DNA from: Symbiodinium natans
Lineage: Eukaryota > Sar > Dinophyceae > Suessiales > Symbiodiniaceae
Assembly: GCA_905221605.1 (NCBI GenBank)
Contig: CAJNDS010002284.1
Location: forward strand, 62,001 to 126,000
Reading direction: 5' to 3'
DNA: 64,000 nucleotides
The notes under the pieces are model-generated. The model worked only from the letters and a program-made list of their open reading frames with translations. It ran no database searches and was not told where the DNA came from. Positions within the stretch are counted from its first letter, which is position 1. Each line of letters starts with the position of its first letter. A program made the position numbers and the translations under genes. Below, one piece after another: positions 46,112 to 57,775 of this stretch.

Positions 46112-48550
46112 GAGCTCGCCGCCTTTAGGGTCTATTTAGCTTTGGGTTTTTCTTATTGCTTTAAAAGAGCGAATATAAACATCGTAATACAAAAATACAT
46201 ATTTACACCTACATATGGCACGCAAATCTCATGCCCAGCGGTTCTAGGCCTAGCCGCACGCCATTACGAACTGCGAATTTCTGGTTATTATTATTTTCAT
46301 TTGTTTCTCTTTGCTGTCTGTGTATGCGTGTTCTTTTTTCAGCCTGCGTGAAAAAGTCGCTGTTTGGCTGCGGCAGAAGGGAAAGAGAAGTGAGAGAGGA
46401 GAGACAACAAGGATGCCATTCTAATTTTCTGGAAGGGCATTGAAAAGAAGAGAAAAGACAAGAAACAAGGAGACGGATGGCACTCTTCTTTATCTATCAT
46501 CTCTCCCTTCCTTGCCTCTCCCGTTTCCCTCTATAATTCAAAAGACAAGACTTTTTTTGGTCTTCGCAGATCTCTCTCCTCTTCAGGAAGCCCCCTTGCC
46601 CGTATTTTGCTTGCTTTCTGAAACGACAAGGAAAACAACACATAGAAAGAGAGGAAAGGGAATGAAACAATAGGCAGTGGAGCTCTTCAGTGTCTTTCCC
46701 TATCTCTTTTCTTCTTTTTCTTTTTCATTCAATAAGGAAAAGAAGCTTCCTTTTGTGTGTTTTTGAAATTCAAAGAGAACAGGAGACGGGAAGGGAGAGA
46801 GAAAGGAGAGAGGAGAGATCAAAAGGAATGCAATTTTAATGGGAAGAGCAATGAAAAGAATGGAAGAGAAATGAAGACAGGAGAGGGAGGTGCAAAATCA
46901 GGCTGAGAGAAGATGGTGCTCGTTTTCATCTTTCTTCTCTTGTTCTTTTCCCTGTCAAATAGAAAACAAAAGGAAGAACAATGAACATGCAAAGGAACCC
47001 GTTTTCTTTTTCCATTTGGGAACAAGGAAAGAACAGAGGCGATAGGGCGAGAGGAGGGATTTGCTGAAGCATGGGGAGGGTCTACGGACAAGGAGCCAAC
47101 CCCGCTCAGTTTCCCCATCCATTGAAACAGGAAAAGAAAGGAACAGGGCCTCCATTCCCCTCTTGTTCTTCCTTTCTTGTGTTTTTGTCATATCAAGGGG
47201 AACAGGAGAAGAGAAGGGAGAGAGAAGAAGAGAGGAGAGACAACAAGGATTGCATTTGTACTGGGAAGAGCAAAGAAAAGAATAGAAGAGAGATGAATAA
47301 AGGAGAGGGAGAGACAAAATAAGGCGCAGAGAAGATGGCACTCTTCTTTATCTATCCTCTCCCCCTTATCTCTCCCTGCCCTCTTTCTTTTCGAAATAAG
47401 AAAACAAAAAGGAAGAACTATGAGAAGGAGAAGGGGACGGAAAGGAACGGAAAGGATAGGCCGATAGGAGGGGTATGATGAAGTATGGCAAGGTCCACGC
47501 GCCAGGAGTCACCCTCTGCTTACCCTTCCACTGCCTTATCATACAGGTTCCTTTCTTGCGCTGTATCAGTTGAAAGGAAACAGAAGGAGAAAAGGGACAG
47601 GGAAGTGAGAGAGGAGAGACGACTTGGACGGCATTTTTCTGGAAGCGCAACTGTACCGGAATGTGGCCACAACAAGCAGGCCAGGGAGGCTCAGGCGGGG
47701 CAACTGTAGCGGAATGTGGCCACAACAAGCAGGCCAGGGACTCTCCCCAATTAGAAAAAAACCAATCTTGCTCTTCGCAGATAGATAAGTGCCCTTCTTC
47801 CACTTCAGGAAATCGCCTTTCCCAAATTTTGCTTTTTGAAGCGAATAAGAAAAACAACAGATAAGAGGACAGGGAATGACTAGGTAAAGAGAGGGGCTCT
47901 TCAATTGTGCGTTACTTTTCCTTCTTGGGGGATGTCCTTTTTTTCTCCCTTGAAGATGCAGAAAACTATCAAAAGGAACACCCGTTCCATCGCCCATTTA
48001 CTCTTCAATTCCCTTCCTTATCTCCTATGCTTTTTTCTTTAGTCATTGCAACAGGAGAAGACAGGAAAAGGGCCTCCATTCCCCTCTTGTTCTTCCTTTC
48101 TTGTGTTTTTGTCATATAAAGGGGAACAGGAGAAGAGAAGGGGAAGAGAAGGAGAGAGGAGCGATGAAAGGAACACACTTTTAATGGGAAGAGCCAAGAA
48201 AAGAATGGAAGAGAGATGAATAAAGGAGAGGGAGAGACAAAACAAGTTGCAAAGAAGATGGCGCTCTTCTTAATCCATCCCCTCTCCCTTATCTCTCCCT
48301 TCCCTTTTTCTTTTCGAAATAAGAAAAACTAAGCAGGAAGAATTATGAAAAGGAGAAGGGTAAGGAAAAGAGCAGAAGAGATAGGCCGAAAAGAGTGATA
48401 TGATGAAGTATGGCAAGGTCCAGACGCAAGGAGTCACCCTCTGCTTACCCTCCCACTGCCCTTATCATACAAGTTCCTTTCTTGTGGTTTATCAGCTAAA
48501 CGGAAACAGAAGGAGAGAAAGGAAAGAGAAGTGAGAGAGGAGAGACAACA

Positions 48551-49698
48551 AGGAGGTCATTTAAATTTTCTGGAAGGGTATTGAAAAGAAGAGAAAAGAC
48601 AAGAAACAAGGAGACGGATGGCACTGATCTTTATCTATCATCTCTCCCTTGCTTGTCTTTCCCTTTTCCCTCTATAATGAAAAAAAAGGCGCCCTCTCTC
48701 GTCTTCAGGAACCCGTTCACTTTTTCCGTTTGGGAACAAGGAAAAGAACAGAGGCGATAGGGCGAGAGGAAGAATTTGCTGAAGCATGGGGAGGGTCTAC
48801 GGGCAAGGAGCCAACCCCGCTCACTTGCCCCATCCATTGTGAAAAGAACAGGGCCTCCATTCCCCTCTTGTTCTTCCTTTCTTGCGTTTTTGTCATTTCA
48901 GGGGAACAGGAGAAGAGAAGGGAAAGAGAAGGAGCGAGGAGAGATAAAAAGAACACAATTTTAATGGGAAGAGCCAAGAAAAGAATAGAAGAGAGATGAA
49001 TAAAGGAGAGGGAGAGACAAAACAAGGCGCAAAGAAGATGGCACTCTTCTTTATCTATCCTCTCTCCCTTATCTNNNNNNNNNNNNNNNNNNNNNNNNNN
49101 NNNNNNNNNNNNNNNNNNNNNNNNNNNNNNNNNNNNNNNNNNNNNNNNNNNNNNNNNNNNNNNNNNNNNNNNNNAGGAGGTCATTTTAATTTTCTGGAAG
49201 GGTATTGAAAAGAAGAGAAAAGACAAGACACAAGGAGACGGATGGCACTCTTCTTTATCTATCATCTCTCCCTTGCTTGTCTTGCCCTTTTGCCTCTATA
49301 ATGAAAAAAAGGCGCCCTCTCTCGTCTTCAGGAACCCGTTCACTTTTTCCGTTTGGGAACAAGGAAAAGAACAGAGGCGATAGGGCGAGAGGAAGAATTT
49401 GCTGAAGCATGGGGAGGGTCTACGGGCAAGGAGCCAACCCCGCTCACTTGCCCCATCCATTGTGAAAAGAACAAGGCCTCCATTCCCCTCTTGTTCTGCC
49501 TTTCTTGCGTTTTTGTCATTTCAGGGGGAACAGCAGAAGAGAAGGGAAAGAGAAGGAGCGAGGAGAGATAAAAAGAACACAATTTTAATGGGAAGAGCCA
49601 AGAAAAGAATAGAAGAGAGATGAATAAAGGAGAGGGAGAGACAAAACAAGGCGCAAAGAAGATGGCACTCTTCTTTATCTATCCTCTCTCCCTTATCT
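48551..49698. repeat. Near-identical 624-bp tandem copies separated by the assembly gap
   Basis: Positions 48551-49074 match 49175-49698 at an offset of 624 with only a few differences. One copy stops at the N run and the other starts right after it, so the gap sits inside a near-identical tandem array. Confidence 0.85.
49075..49174. other. Assembly gap (100 N)
   Basis: Exactly 100 N, the conventional placeholder for a gap of unknown size. True length and copy number are unknown. Confidence 0.99.
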
Positions 49699-50759
49699 CT
49701 GCAAGGAATAGAACAGACAGGAAGCAAGGAGACGGAGTGACAAAACTTGTCGCAAAGCTTTATATATCTCCCTTGTCTCTCCCTAATTAGAAAAAACCAA
49801 TCTTGCTATTCACAGATAGATAGGTGCCCTTCTTCCTCTTCAGGGAATCGTCTTGCCCTTATTTTGCTTTTTGAAGCGAATAAGAAAAACAACAGATAAG
49901 AAGAGAGGACAGGGAATGACTAGGTAAAGAGAGGAGCTCTTCAATTTTCCTCCCTATCTCTTATGTTACTTTTCCTTCTGGGGGGATGTCCTTTTTTCTC
50001 CCTTGAAGATGCAGAAAACTATCAAAAAGAACACCCGTTCCATCGCCCATTTACTCTTCAATTCCCTTCCTTATCTCCTATGCTCTTTTCCTTATTCATT
50101 GCAACAGGAGAAGACAGGAAAAGGGCCTCCATTCCCCTCTTGTTCTTCCTTTCTTGTGTTTTTGTCATATAAAGGGGAACAGGAGAAGAGAAGGGGAAGA
50201 GAAGGAGAGAGGAGCGATGAAAGGAAGACAATTTTAAGGGGAAGAGCCAAGAAAAGAATGGAAGAGAGATGAATAAAGGAGAGGGAGAGACAAAACAAGG
50301 AGCAAAGAAGATGGCGCTCTTCTTTATCTATCCTCTTTCCCTTATCTCTGCAAGGAATAGAACAGACAGGAAGCAAGGAGACGGAGTGACAAAACTTGTC
50401 GCAAAGCTTTATATATCTCCCTTGTCTCTCCCTAATTTTAAAAAGCCAATCTTGCTATTCACAGATAGGTGCCCTTCTTCCTCTTCAGGAAATCGCCTTT
50501 CCCTTACTTTGCGTTTTGAAGCGACTAAGAAATACAACAGATAAGAAGAGAGGACAGGGAATGACTAAATAAAGAGAGGAGCTCTTCAATGTCCCTCCCT
50601 TTTTCTTATGTTACTTTTCCTTCTTGGGGGGTCCTTTTTCCTCCCTTGAAGATGCAGAAAACGATCAAAAAGGACACCCGTTCCATCGCCCATATATAGG
50701 GAGACAGAGAAATCATGAGCATCAGCTGGGTTTGCTGCACCACTCAAAACTTCTCAAGT

Positions 50760-50842
50760 GACCTAGGCGCACTCTGCGCCTATCAGAGTACATTACAAGT
50801 ACATAGGCGCACTCTGCGCCTATCAGAGTACATTACAAGTAC
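50760..50842. repeat. 40-bp duplicate carrying a perfect 8-bp hairpin
   Basis: TAGGCGCActcTGCGCCTA, then tcagagtacattacaagtac, occurs twice in a row. The copy near 52248 has one arm changed (taggcaca), so base pairing is not strictly kept. Confidence 0.75.
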
Positions 50843-51060
50843 AAGTGCAAGTACAAGCCTTCGTTTTTGATGTAGAGGGCACGAAAGGTGGAGGGCTGGG
50901 GGAGGTGGGGTAAAAGAATTATATAAAACCACTTATAAGGTTTATACCGTTTATGAAGTGGGCTCTTTTTTCTCCTTTGGCTAATTTTGGGCAACATTTG
51001 CCCTTTGGGCCCAATTCGGCCTCAAAAAAACGGCCCCAAAGGGCCCAACAATGGGAAACG

Positions 51061-51690
51061 TGCGGCTGGATTTGGACAGTCTGCGGGCAAAATTTGGCCA
51101 AATCGAGCTGCTCGTCGTACGCGATGAGAAATGCGCGGCTCGATTTGGCCAAATTTTGCCGGGCAGCCTCCGGGCAAAATTTGGCCAAATCGGGCTGCTC
51201 TTCGTAGGCGATGAGAAAGGTGCGGCTCGATTTGGCCAAATTTTGCCGGGCAACTTTCGGGCAAAATTTGGCCAAATCAGGCTCTTCGTACGCGATGAGA
51301 AAGGCACGGCTCGATTTGGCCAAATTTTGCCGGGCAGCTTTCGGGCAAAATTTGGCCAAATCGGGCTGCGCTTCGTAGGCGATGAGAAATGCGCGGCTCG
51401 ATTTGGCCAAATTTTGCCGAGCAGCTTTCGGGCAAAATTTGGCCAAATCGGGCTGCTCTTCGTAGGCGATGAGAAATGCGCGGCTCGATTTGGCCAAATT
51501 TTGCTGAGCAGCTTTCGGGCAAAATTTGGCCAAATCGGGCTGCTCTTCGTAGGCGATGAGAAAGGCGCGGCTCGATTTGGCCAAATTTTGCCGGGCAGCC
51601 TTCGGGCAAAATTTGGCCAAATCGGGCAGCTCTTCGTATGCGATGAGAAGTGCGCGGCTCGATTTGGCCAAGTTTTGCCCGGAGCTTCCC
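51061..51690. repeat. 87-bp satellite array 1, ~7 units, each with an inverted repeat
   Basis: The marker gatgagaa occurs at 51123, 51210, 51294, 51381, 51468, 51555 and 51642, with spacings of 87, 84, 87, 87, 87 and 87. Each unit contains GGCCAAATTTTGCC, a ~12-bp spacer, and GGCAAAATTTGGCC, a perfect 14-bp inverted repeat. Because unit length is a multiple of three and contains no stop in several phases, at least one plus-strand and two minus-strand frames stay open for over 230 codons. I read this as a satellite, not a gene. Confidence 0.9.
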
Positions 51691-52499
51691 CCCCTCCCAA
51701 GAATTTAATAATGATTAATTTAAGTACGACGGGGAGGTTTCGGATTGAAATTATTTAAATTATTTAATTCTTAGGGGGCGGGGAGGGTGGTTCCCCCCTC
51801 TTTTCGGATTTAAACTATTTAAACTATATAAGTTATTTACATTATTTGAACTATTTAAATTGTTTAAATTATGTAATTTTTTTAATCAAAGCTTTTTATA
51901 ACTCCCTTGTCTCTCCCTAATTAGAAAAAGCCAATCTTGCTATTCACAGATAGGTGCCCTTCTTCCTCTTCAGGAAATCGCCTTTCCCTTATTTTGCGTT
52001 TTGAAGCGACTAAGAAAAACAACAGATACGAAGAGAGGACAGGGAATGACTAAGTAAAGAGAGGAGCTCTTCAATGTCCCTCCCTTTTTCTTATGTTACT
52101 TTTCCTTCTTGGGGGGTCCTTTTTCTCCATTCAAGATGCAGAAAACGATCAAAAAGGACACCCGTTCCATCGCCCATATATAGGGAGACAGAGAAATCAT
52201 GAGCATCAGCTGGGTTTGCTGCACCACTCAAAACTTCTCAAGTGACCTAGGCACACTCTGCGCCTATCAGAGTACATTACAAGTACAAGTGCAAGTACAA
52301 GCCTTCGTTTTTGAGGTAGAGGGCACGAAAGGTGGAGGAGGGCTGGGGGGGTGGGGTAAAAGAATTATATAAAACTACTTACAAGGTTTATACAGTTTAT
52401 GAAGTGGGCTCTTTTTCTCTCCTTTGGCTAATTTTGGGCAACATTTGCCCTTTGGGCCCAATTTGGCCCCAAAAAAACGGCCCCAAAGGGCCCAACAAT

Positions 52500-52890
52500 G
52501 GGAAACGTGCGGCTGGATTTGGCCAAATTTTGCCGGACAGTCTGCGGGCAAAATTTGGCCAAATCGGGCTGCTCGTCGTACGCGATGAGAAATGCGCGGC
52601 TCGATTTGGCCAAATTTTGCCGGGCAGCCTCCGGGCAAAATTTGGCCAAATCGGGCTGCTCTTCGTAGGCGATGAGAAAGGTGCGGCTCTATTTGGCCAA
52701 ATTTTGCCGGGCAACTTTCGGACAAAATTTGGCCAAATCAGGCTCTTCGTACGCGATGAGAAAGGCGCGGCTCGATTTGGCCAAATTTTGCCGGGCAGCC
52801 TTCGGGCAAAATTTGGCCAAATCGGGCAGCTCTTCGTATGCGATGAGAAAGGCGCGGCTCGATTTGGCCAAGTTTTGCCCGGAGCTTCCC
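52500..52890. repeat. 87-bp satellite array 2, ~4-5 units
   Basis: The marker gatgagaa occurs at 52584, 52671, 52755 and 52842 (spacings 87, 84 and 87). The order of variant units matches array 1 with about three central units missing. The first unit of array 1 lacks 14 bp present here. Confidence 0.88.
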
Positions 52891-53168
52891 CCCCTCCCAA
52901 GAATTTATTTAATAATGATTAATTTAAGTACGACGGGGAGGTTTCGGATTGAAATTATTTAAATTATTTAGTTCTGAGGGGGCGGGGAGGGTGGTTCCCC
53001 CCCCCCTTTTCGGATTTAAATTATTTAAACTATATAAGTTATTTACATTATTTGAACTATTTAAATTGTTTAAATTATGTAAATTATTTAATCAAAGCTT
53101 TACATATCTCCCTTGCCTCTCCCTAATTAGAAATACCAATCTTGCTATTCACAGATAGGTGCCCTTCT

Positions 53169-53512
53169 CATGCTTTTTTGTGTTAGCACGGCTCTACTGA
53201 CACATATTCCGCGAAAAATGTGTCATGCTTTTTGTGTTAGCAGAACTCTGGTGACACATATTCCGCGGAAAATGTGTCATGCTTTTTTGTGTTAGCACGG
53301 CTCTACTGACACATATTCCGCGGAAAATGTGTCATGTTTTTTTTTTGTGTTAGCACAGCTCTACTGACACATATTCCGCGGAAAAAATGTCATGTTTATG
53401 GTGCTTAGAGAACTCTGGTGACACATATTCCGCGAAAAATGTGTCATGCTTTTTTGTGGTAGCACGGCTCTACTGACACATATTCAGCGGAAAAATTGTC
53501 ATGTTTTTGGTG
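53169..53512. repeat. 55-bp tandem repeat, 6 copies
   Basis: Units start with catgc/gtttttttgtgttagca, then cggctctactgacacatatt and ccgcggaaaatgtgt. Starts are near 53169, 53224, 53278, 53333, 53391, 53445 and 53500. 'Acacatattccgcg' is the most conserved part. Confidence 0.9.
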
Positions 53513-53675
53513 AAATTTACGAACACTTACCCCCCGATAAGCAAGACTTGGAACCACTCCGCGTTCTCAGCCTTTAAGAGTTTAAGGGGGTTTCAAATTC
53601 AGGGATACTTGTATTTGCTCCTTGAAACTTACGAACACTTACCCCCCCGATAAGCAAGACTTGGAACCTGCAGAC
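53512..53675. repeat. Two copies of a ~45-bp repeat
   Basis: The words gaaatttacgaacacttacc and ccccgataagcaagacttgg at 53513-53556 recur at 53624-53668. Confidence 0.8.
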
Positions 53676-53989
53676 AACAACAAACAGGTCTGTCGCAAAA
53701 CTTCGACCATTGATACATACCCCCTGTAGCGGGGTATGTCGCGCATGTGGGCCGCGGCCCCGTTACAAGCAATTAATATTGGCACGCGGCCAATTTTTTT
53801 CTTTCTCAACTATCTCAAAGGGCGCACTGTCTAGATCGCAAGCATAATTTCATTGTGTCTTGACGCATCATAGTGTACCAAAGTCTCTGCATCATAAGCA
53901 TTGTTTTCTTTGAGCTTTAGTACAGTTTTTTGTACTAAGGTCTTTAAGCCGTAAGCACTTTCAACGGGAAAGGGCGAGGAGGATAGCTT

Positions 53990-54240
53990 GTGATAACTAT
54001 GACAATTTATCATAATTATGATACCTTATCATAAGTATGATAACTTATGATAACTTATCATAATTATGATAACTGATCATAGTTATGAAAAGTTGCTTAT
54101 CATATTTATCATACTCTGAGATAAAGAACTTAAAGTTATCATAATTATGATAGTTTAGATCGGGAAGTTAAAGTTATCATAATTATGATAACTTATGATG
54201 GGGAAGTTGAAGTCATCATAATTATGATAACTTCAGGTTG
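53990..54240. repeat. Palindromic TTATCATAATTATGATAA cluster
   Basis: At least eight copies of the self-complementary word ATCATAATTATGAT, or close variants, lie in 240 bp. They are followed by an abrupt switch to G-rich DNA. Confidence 0.88.
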
Positions 54241-54244
54241 GTAG

Positions 54245-54640
54245 TTTGGAGTGGAGGGGTAGGAGGGGTTAGGTGCGAGCGGTGTGGGTGTAGTAAATTG
54301 TGGCAAGGGGGCTTGTTGGGGGTGATGGGGTAGGGGAGCAGGTTGCAAGTGCGACGCGGTGCGTGGGGTGGCGCTCTGCGAAGTGAGGTGGTAAATTAGG
54401 GGGAGGGAGTGGGGGGTTGGGGGGGGGGGTGGGGAGGGGTAGGGGAGGGGAGAGGAGGGGGGAGCCCCCCCCCCCCCCCCTCCAGCCCCTCCAACCCCTC
54501 CAGCCCCTGCAGCCAGCCAGCGCCCCTGCAGCAGCCCCTCCAGCCAGCCTTTCCAGCCCATCCATTCTCCAGCTCCTCCAGCCCCTCCAGCCTTTCCAGC
54601 CCCTCCAGCCCCTCCAGCCCCTCCAGCCCTACCTAAATAA
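54245..54640. repeat. G-rich then C-rich low-complexity tract
   Basis: G-rich plus-strand DNA (54245-54462) meets a C run at 54464-54481, followed by repeated CCAGCCCCTCC units to 54630. The halves are roughly complementary, so an extended foldback is possible. Confidence 0.8.
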
Positions 54641-54645
54641 TTTAG

Positions 54646-57080
54646 TTTATGGCTTGGCTGAGTCAATTAAATTAATTTAAACGATCTAAACGATTTAAAC
54701 GATTTAATTGGGTCCAATTAAATCGTTTAAATCCGACGCCTCAATTAAACAATTTAATTAGACCGTAGGATTTAAACGATTTAATTGGGTCCAATTAAAT
54801 CGTTTAAATCCGACGCCTCAATTAAATAATTTAATTGGACCGTAGGATTTAAACGATTTAATTGGGCCCAATTAAATCGTTTACATCGTTTAAATTAATT
54901 TAATTGTGGTGGGAGGTGAGTACAGACAGGCACAGAGCCAATTAGATTATTTAAATCCGACGCCTCAATTAATTAATTTTATTAGACCGTAGGATTTAAA
55001 TGATTTAATTGGTTTATGGCTTGGCTGAGTCCCCCCACAATTAAATTAATTTAAACGATTTAAACGATTTAAACGATTTAATTGGGTCCAATTAAATCGT
55101 TTAAATCCGACGCCTCAATTAAATAATTTAATTCGACCGTAGGATTTAAACGATTTAATTGGGTCCAATAAATCGTTTAAATCGAGCCTCAATAATAATT
55201 TTGGAACGTCGGATTAAACGATTTAATTGGGCCCAATTAAATCGTTTAAATCGTTTAAATCGTTTAAAAGTTTAAATTAATTTAATTGTGGTGGGAGGTG
55301 AATACAGACAGGCACAGAGCCAATTAAATTATTTAAATCCGACGCCTCAATTAAATAATTTAATTAGACGTAGGATTTAAATGATTTAATTGGTTTATGG
55401 CTTGGCTGAGTCCCCCCACAATTAAATTAATTTAAACGATTTAAACGATTTAAACGATTTAAACGATTTAATTGGGTCCAATTAAATCGTTTAAATCCGA
55501 CGCCTCAATTAAATAATTTAATTCGACCGTAGGGTTTAAACGATTTAATTGGGTCCAATTAAATCGTTTAAATCCGACGCCTCAATTAAATAATTTAATT
55601 GGACCGTAGGATTTAAACGATTTAGTTGGGCCCAATTAAATCGTTTAAATCGTTTAAATCGTTTAAATCGTTTAAATTAATTTAATTGTGGTGGGAGGTG
55701 AATACAGACAGGCACAGAGCCAATTAAATTATTTAAATCCGACGCCTCAATTAAATAATTTAATTAGACCGTAGGATTTAAATGATTTAATTGGTTTATG
55801 GCTTGGCTGAGTCCCCCCACAATTAAATTAATTTAAACGATTTAAACGATTTAAACGATTTAAACGATTTAAACGAATTGGGTCCAATTAAATCGTTTAA
55901 ATCCGACGCCTCAATTAAATAATTTAATTCGACCGTAGGATTTAAACGATTTAATTGGGTCCAATTAAATCGTTTAAATCCGACGCCTCAATTAAATAAT
56001 GTAATTGGACCGTAGGATTTAAACGATTTAATTGGGCCCAATTAAATCGTTTAAATCGTTTAAATCGTTTAAATCGTATAAATTAATTTAATTGTGGTGG
56101 GAGGTGAATACAGACAGGCACAGAGCCAATTAAATTATTTAAATCCGACGCCTCAATTAAATAATTTAATTAGACCGTAGGATTTAAATGATTTAATTGG
56201 TTTATGGCTTGGCTGTGTCCCCCCACAATTAAATTAATTTAAACGATTTAAACGATTTAAACGATTTAAACGATTTAATTGGGTCCAATTAAATCGTTTA
56301 AATCCGACGCCTCCTCAATTAAATAATTTAATTCGACCGTAGGATTTAAACGATTTAATTGGGTCCAATTAAATCGTTTAAATCCGACGCCTCAATTAAA
56401 TAATTTAATTGGACCGTAGGATTTAAACGATTTAATTGGGCCCAATTAAATCGTTTAAATCGTTTAAATCGTTTAAATTAATTTAATTGTGGTGGGAGGT
56501 GAGTACAGACAGGCACAGAGCCAATTAAATTATTTAAATCCGACGCCTCAATTAAATAATTTTATTAGACCGTAGGATTTAAATGATTTAATTGGTTTAT
56601 GGCTTGGCTGAGTCCCCCCACAATTAAATTAATTTAAACGATTTAAACGATTTAAACGATTTAAACGATTTAATTGGGAACAATTAAATCGTTTAAATCC
56701 GACGCCTCAATTAAATAATTTAAATAGACCGTAGGATTTAAACGATTTAATTGGGTCCAATTAAATCGTTTAAATCCGACGCCTCAATTAAATAATTTAA
56801 TTCGACCGTAGGATTTAAACAATTTAATTGGGCACAATTAAATCGTTTAAATCCGACGCCTCAATTAAATAATTTAATTGGACCGTAGGATTTAAACGAT
56901 TTAATTGGACCCAATTAAATCGTTTAAATCGTTTAAATCGCTTAAATCGTTTAAATTAATTTAATTGTGGTGGGAGGTGAGTATAGACAAGCACAGAGCC
57001 AATTAAATTATTTAAGTCCGACGCCTTACTTATTCAAAAAAATAGGGCGTAGGATTTAAATAATTTAATTAAGCTCTCTC
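54646..57080. repeat. AT-rich higher-order satellite, ~400-bp period, 6 copies
   Basis: The anchor tttatggcttggctgagtcc occurs at about 54646, 55013, 55394, 55795, 56201 and 56596. A second GC-containing anchor, gtggtgggaggtgaatacag followed by acaggcacagagccaatt, follows each block. Between them are ~76-bp sub-units of nested palindromes (TTTAAACGATTTAATTGGG, TCCAATTAAATCGTTTAAAT, CCGACGCCTCAATTAAA). Later blocks have more sub-units. No coding frame. Confidence 0.95.
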
Positions 57081-57775
57081 TATTTAAATAGCTTAATTTA
57101 TTTAAATAAATTAAATTATTTTCTGCTTCTTAAAAAAAAGGAATGAGCTAAATAGACCCTAAAGGCTGCTCTTTCATATGTATATATATATATATGTGTG
57201 TGGCTTTTCTATATATGTGATAGACACTCTAGAATCCTACATGATTCTTGCTTCGAACCCTTTTGAGCAAAAAACACAAAAGTCCCAACAGGTCCAGGCA
57301 CGCCATTGGTGGCGTCCAAACGGTACGGTCGCGAAAAAACACAGGGAACGACTCTTGAGCCAAGCCCCAAGCGGGAGTTTTTTTTTTTTTCCTTTTTCCT
57401 TTTTTCGGGGGCTTCTCTCAGGAACTTCGCCAAGCTGGCGCCCCCCCTGAGGAAACAGGAGAAGCTTAAACCTCCCCTAACCTACCTCAACCCGTGGGCC
57501 CCTCAACGTCTGAACAAGCCCCTGGAACGCCGCTTGTACAAGATCAAAACCCCATGTGTGTGCTGTGACATCTTTGCGCATCTCACTTTGAGTTTGGAGG
57601 CGGGCAGCACAAGACTCCTCAGGAGTCGGCTTCATACTTAAGCGCCACTGGCTCAAGTGAACTGCATTTTCCTGTTTCTGGCGCCTTCGCGCGCTCTACA
57701 CACCCAGACAACAACTTCGTTGCATCTCTTCGAGACACAAGAAGGCTGGCAAGGCTGTCTTCGGAAAATTGCTTC
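57081..57775. other. Spacer between satellite and first right-hand gene
   Basis: AT-rich to 57200, with a T homopolymer near 57380. No exon can be supported. It lies downstream of the stop of the SHYWG-domain gene. Confidence 0.5.

Larger units (their letters stand above)
46330..50700. repeat. Purine/pyrimidine-skewed complex tandem repeat block
   Basis: The block is 4.4 kb of GAAGAGAAAAG- and CTCTTCTTTATCTATC-type sequence in a mosaic of recurring segments. The word ctgaagcatggggagggtct is at about 47064, 48779 and 49402. The word ttgttcttcctttcttg is at about 47163, 48088, 48868 and 50140. A 'cagataggtgccc'-type word recurs at 47778, 49814 and 50461. No frame is supported; open frames occur in several phases because of composition. 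Confidence 0.85.
50451..53140. repeat. Tandem segmental duplication (1,485 bp and 1,205 bp copies)
   Basis: The anchor cttgctattcacagataggt occurs at 50451, 51936 and 53141. Each copy contains, in order, a CT-rich part, the word agcatcagctgggtttgctg, a small hairpin, an 87-bp satellite array, and an AT-rich tail (attatttaaatt). The copies differ mainly by about three satellite units. Confidence 0.9.

Noticed and set aside
46330-50700. CRISPR-like or coding interpretation of the repeated purine-rich segments
   Set aside because: Recurring segments vary in order and spacing, spacers are not unique, and composition alone explains the open frames.
51051-51758. Long open frames (235-250 codons) on both strands over the 87-bp satellite
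   Set aside because: Unit length is a multiple of three and stop-free in several phases, so three or more frames are open at once. The 14-bp deletion in the first unit of array 1 relative to array 2 is not a multiple of three.
54193-54680. Gly-rich and Pro-rich frames over the G/C-rich tract
   Set aside because: Low-complexity G-run and CCAGCCCCT repeats; open on both strands with no start or splice support.
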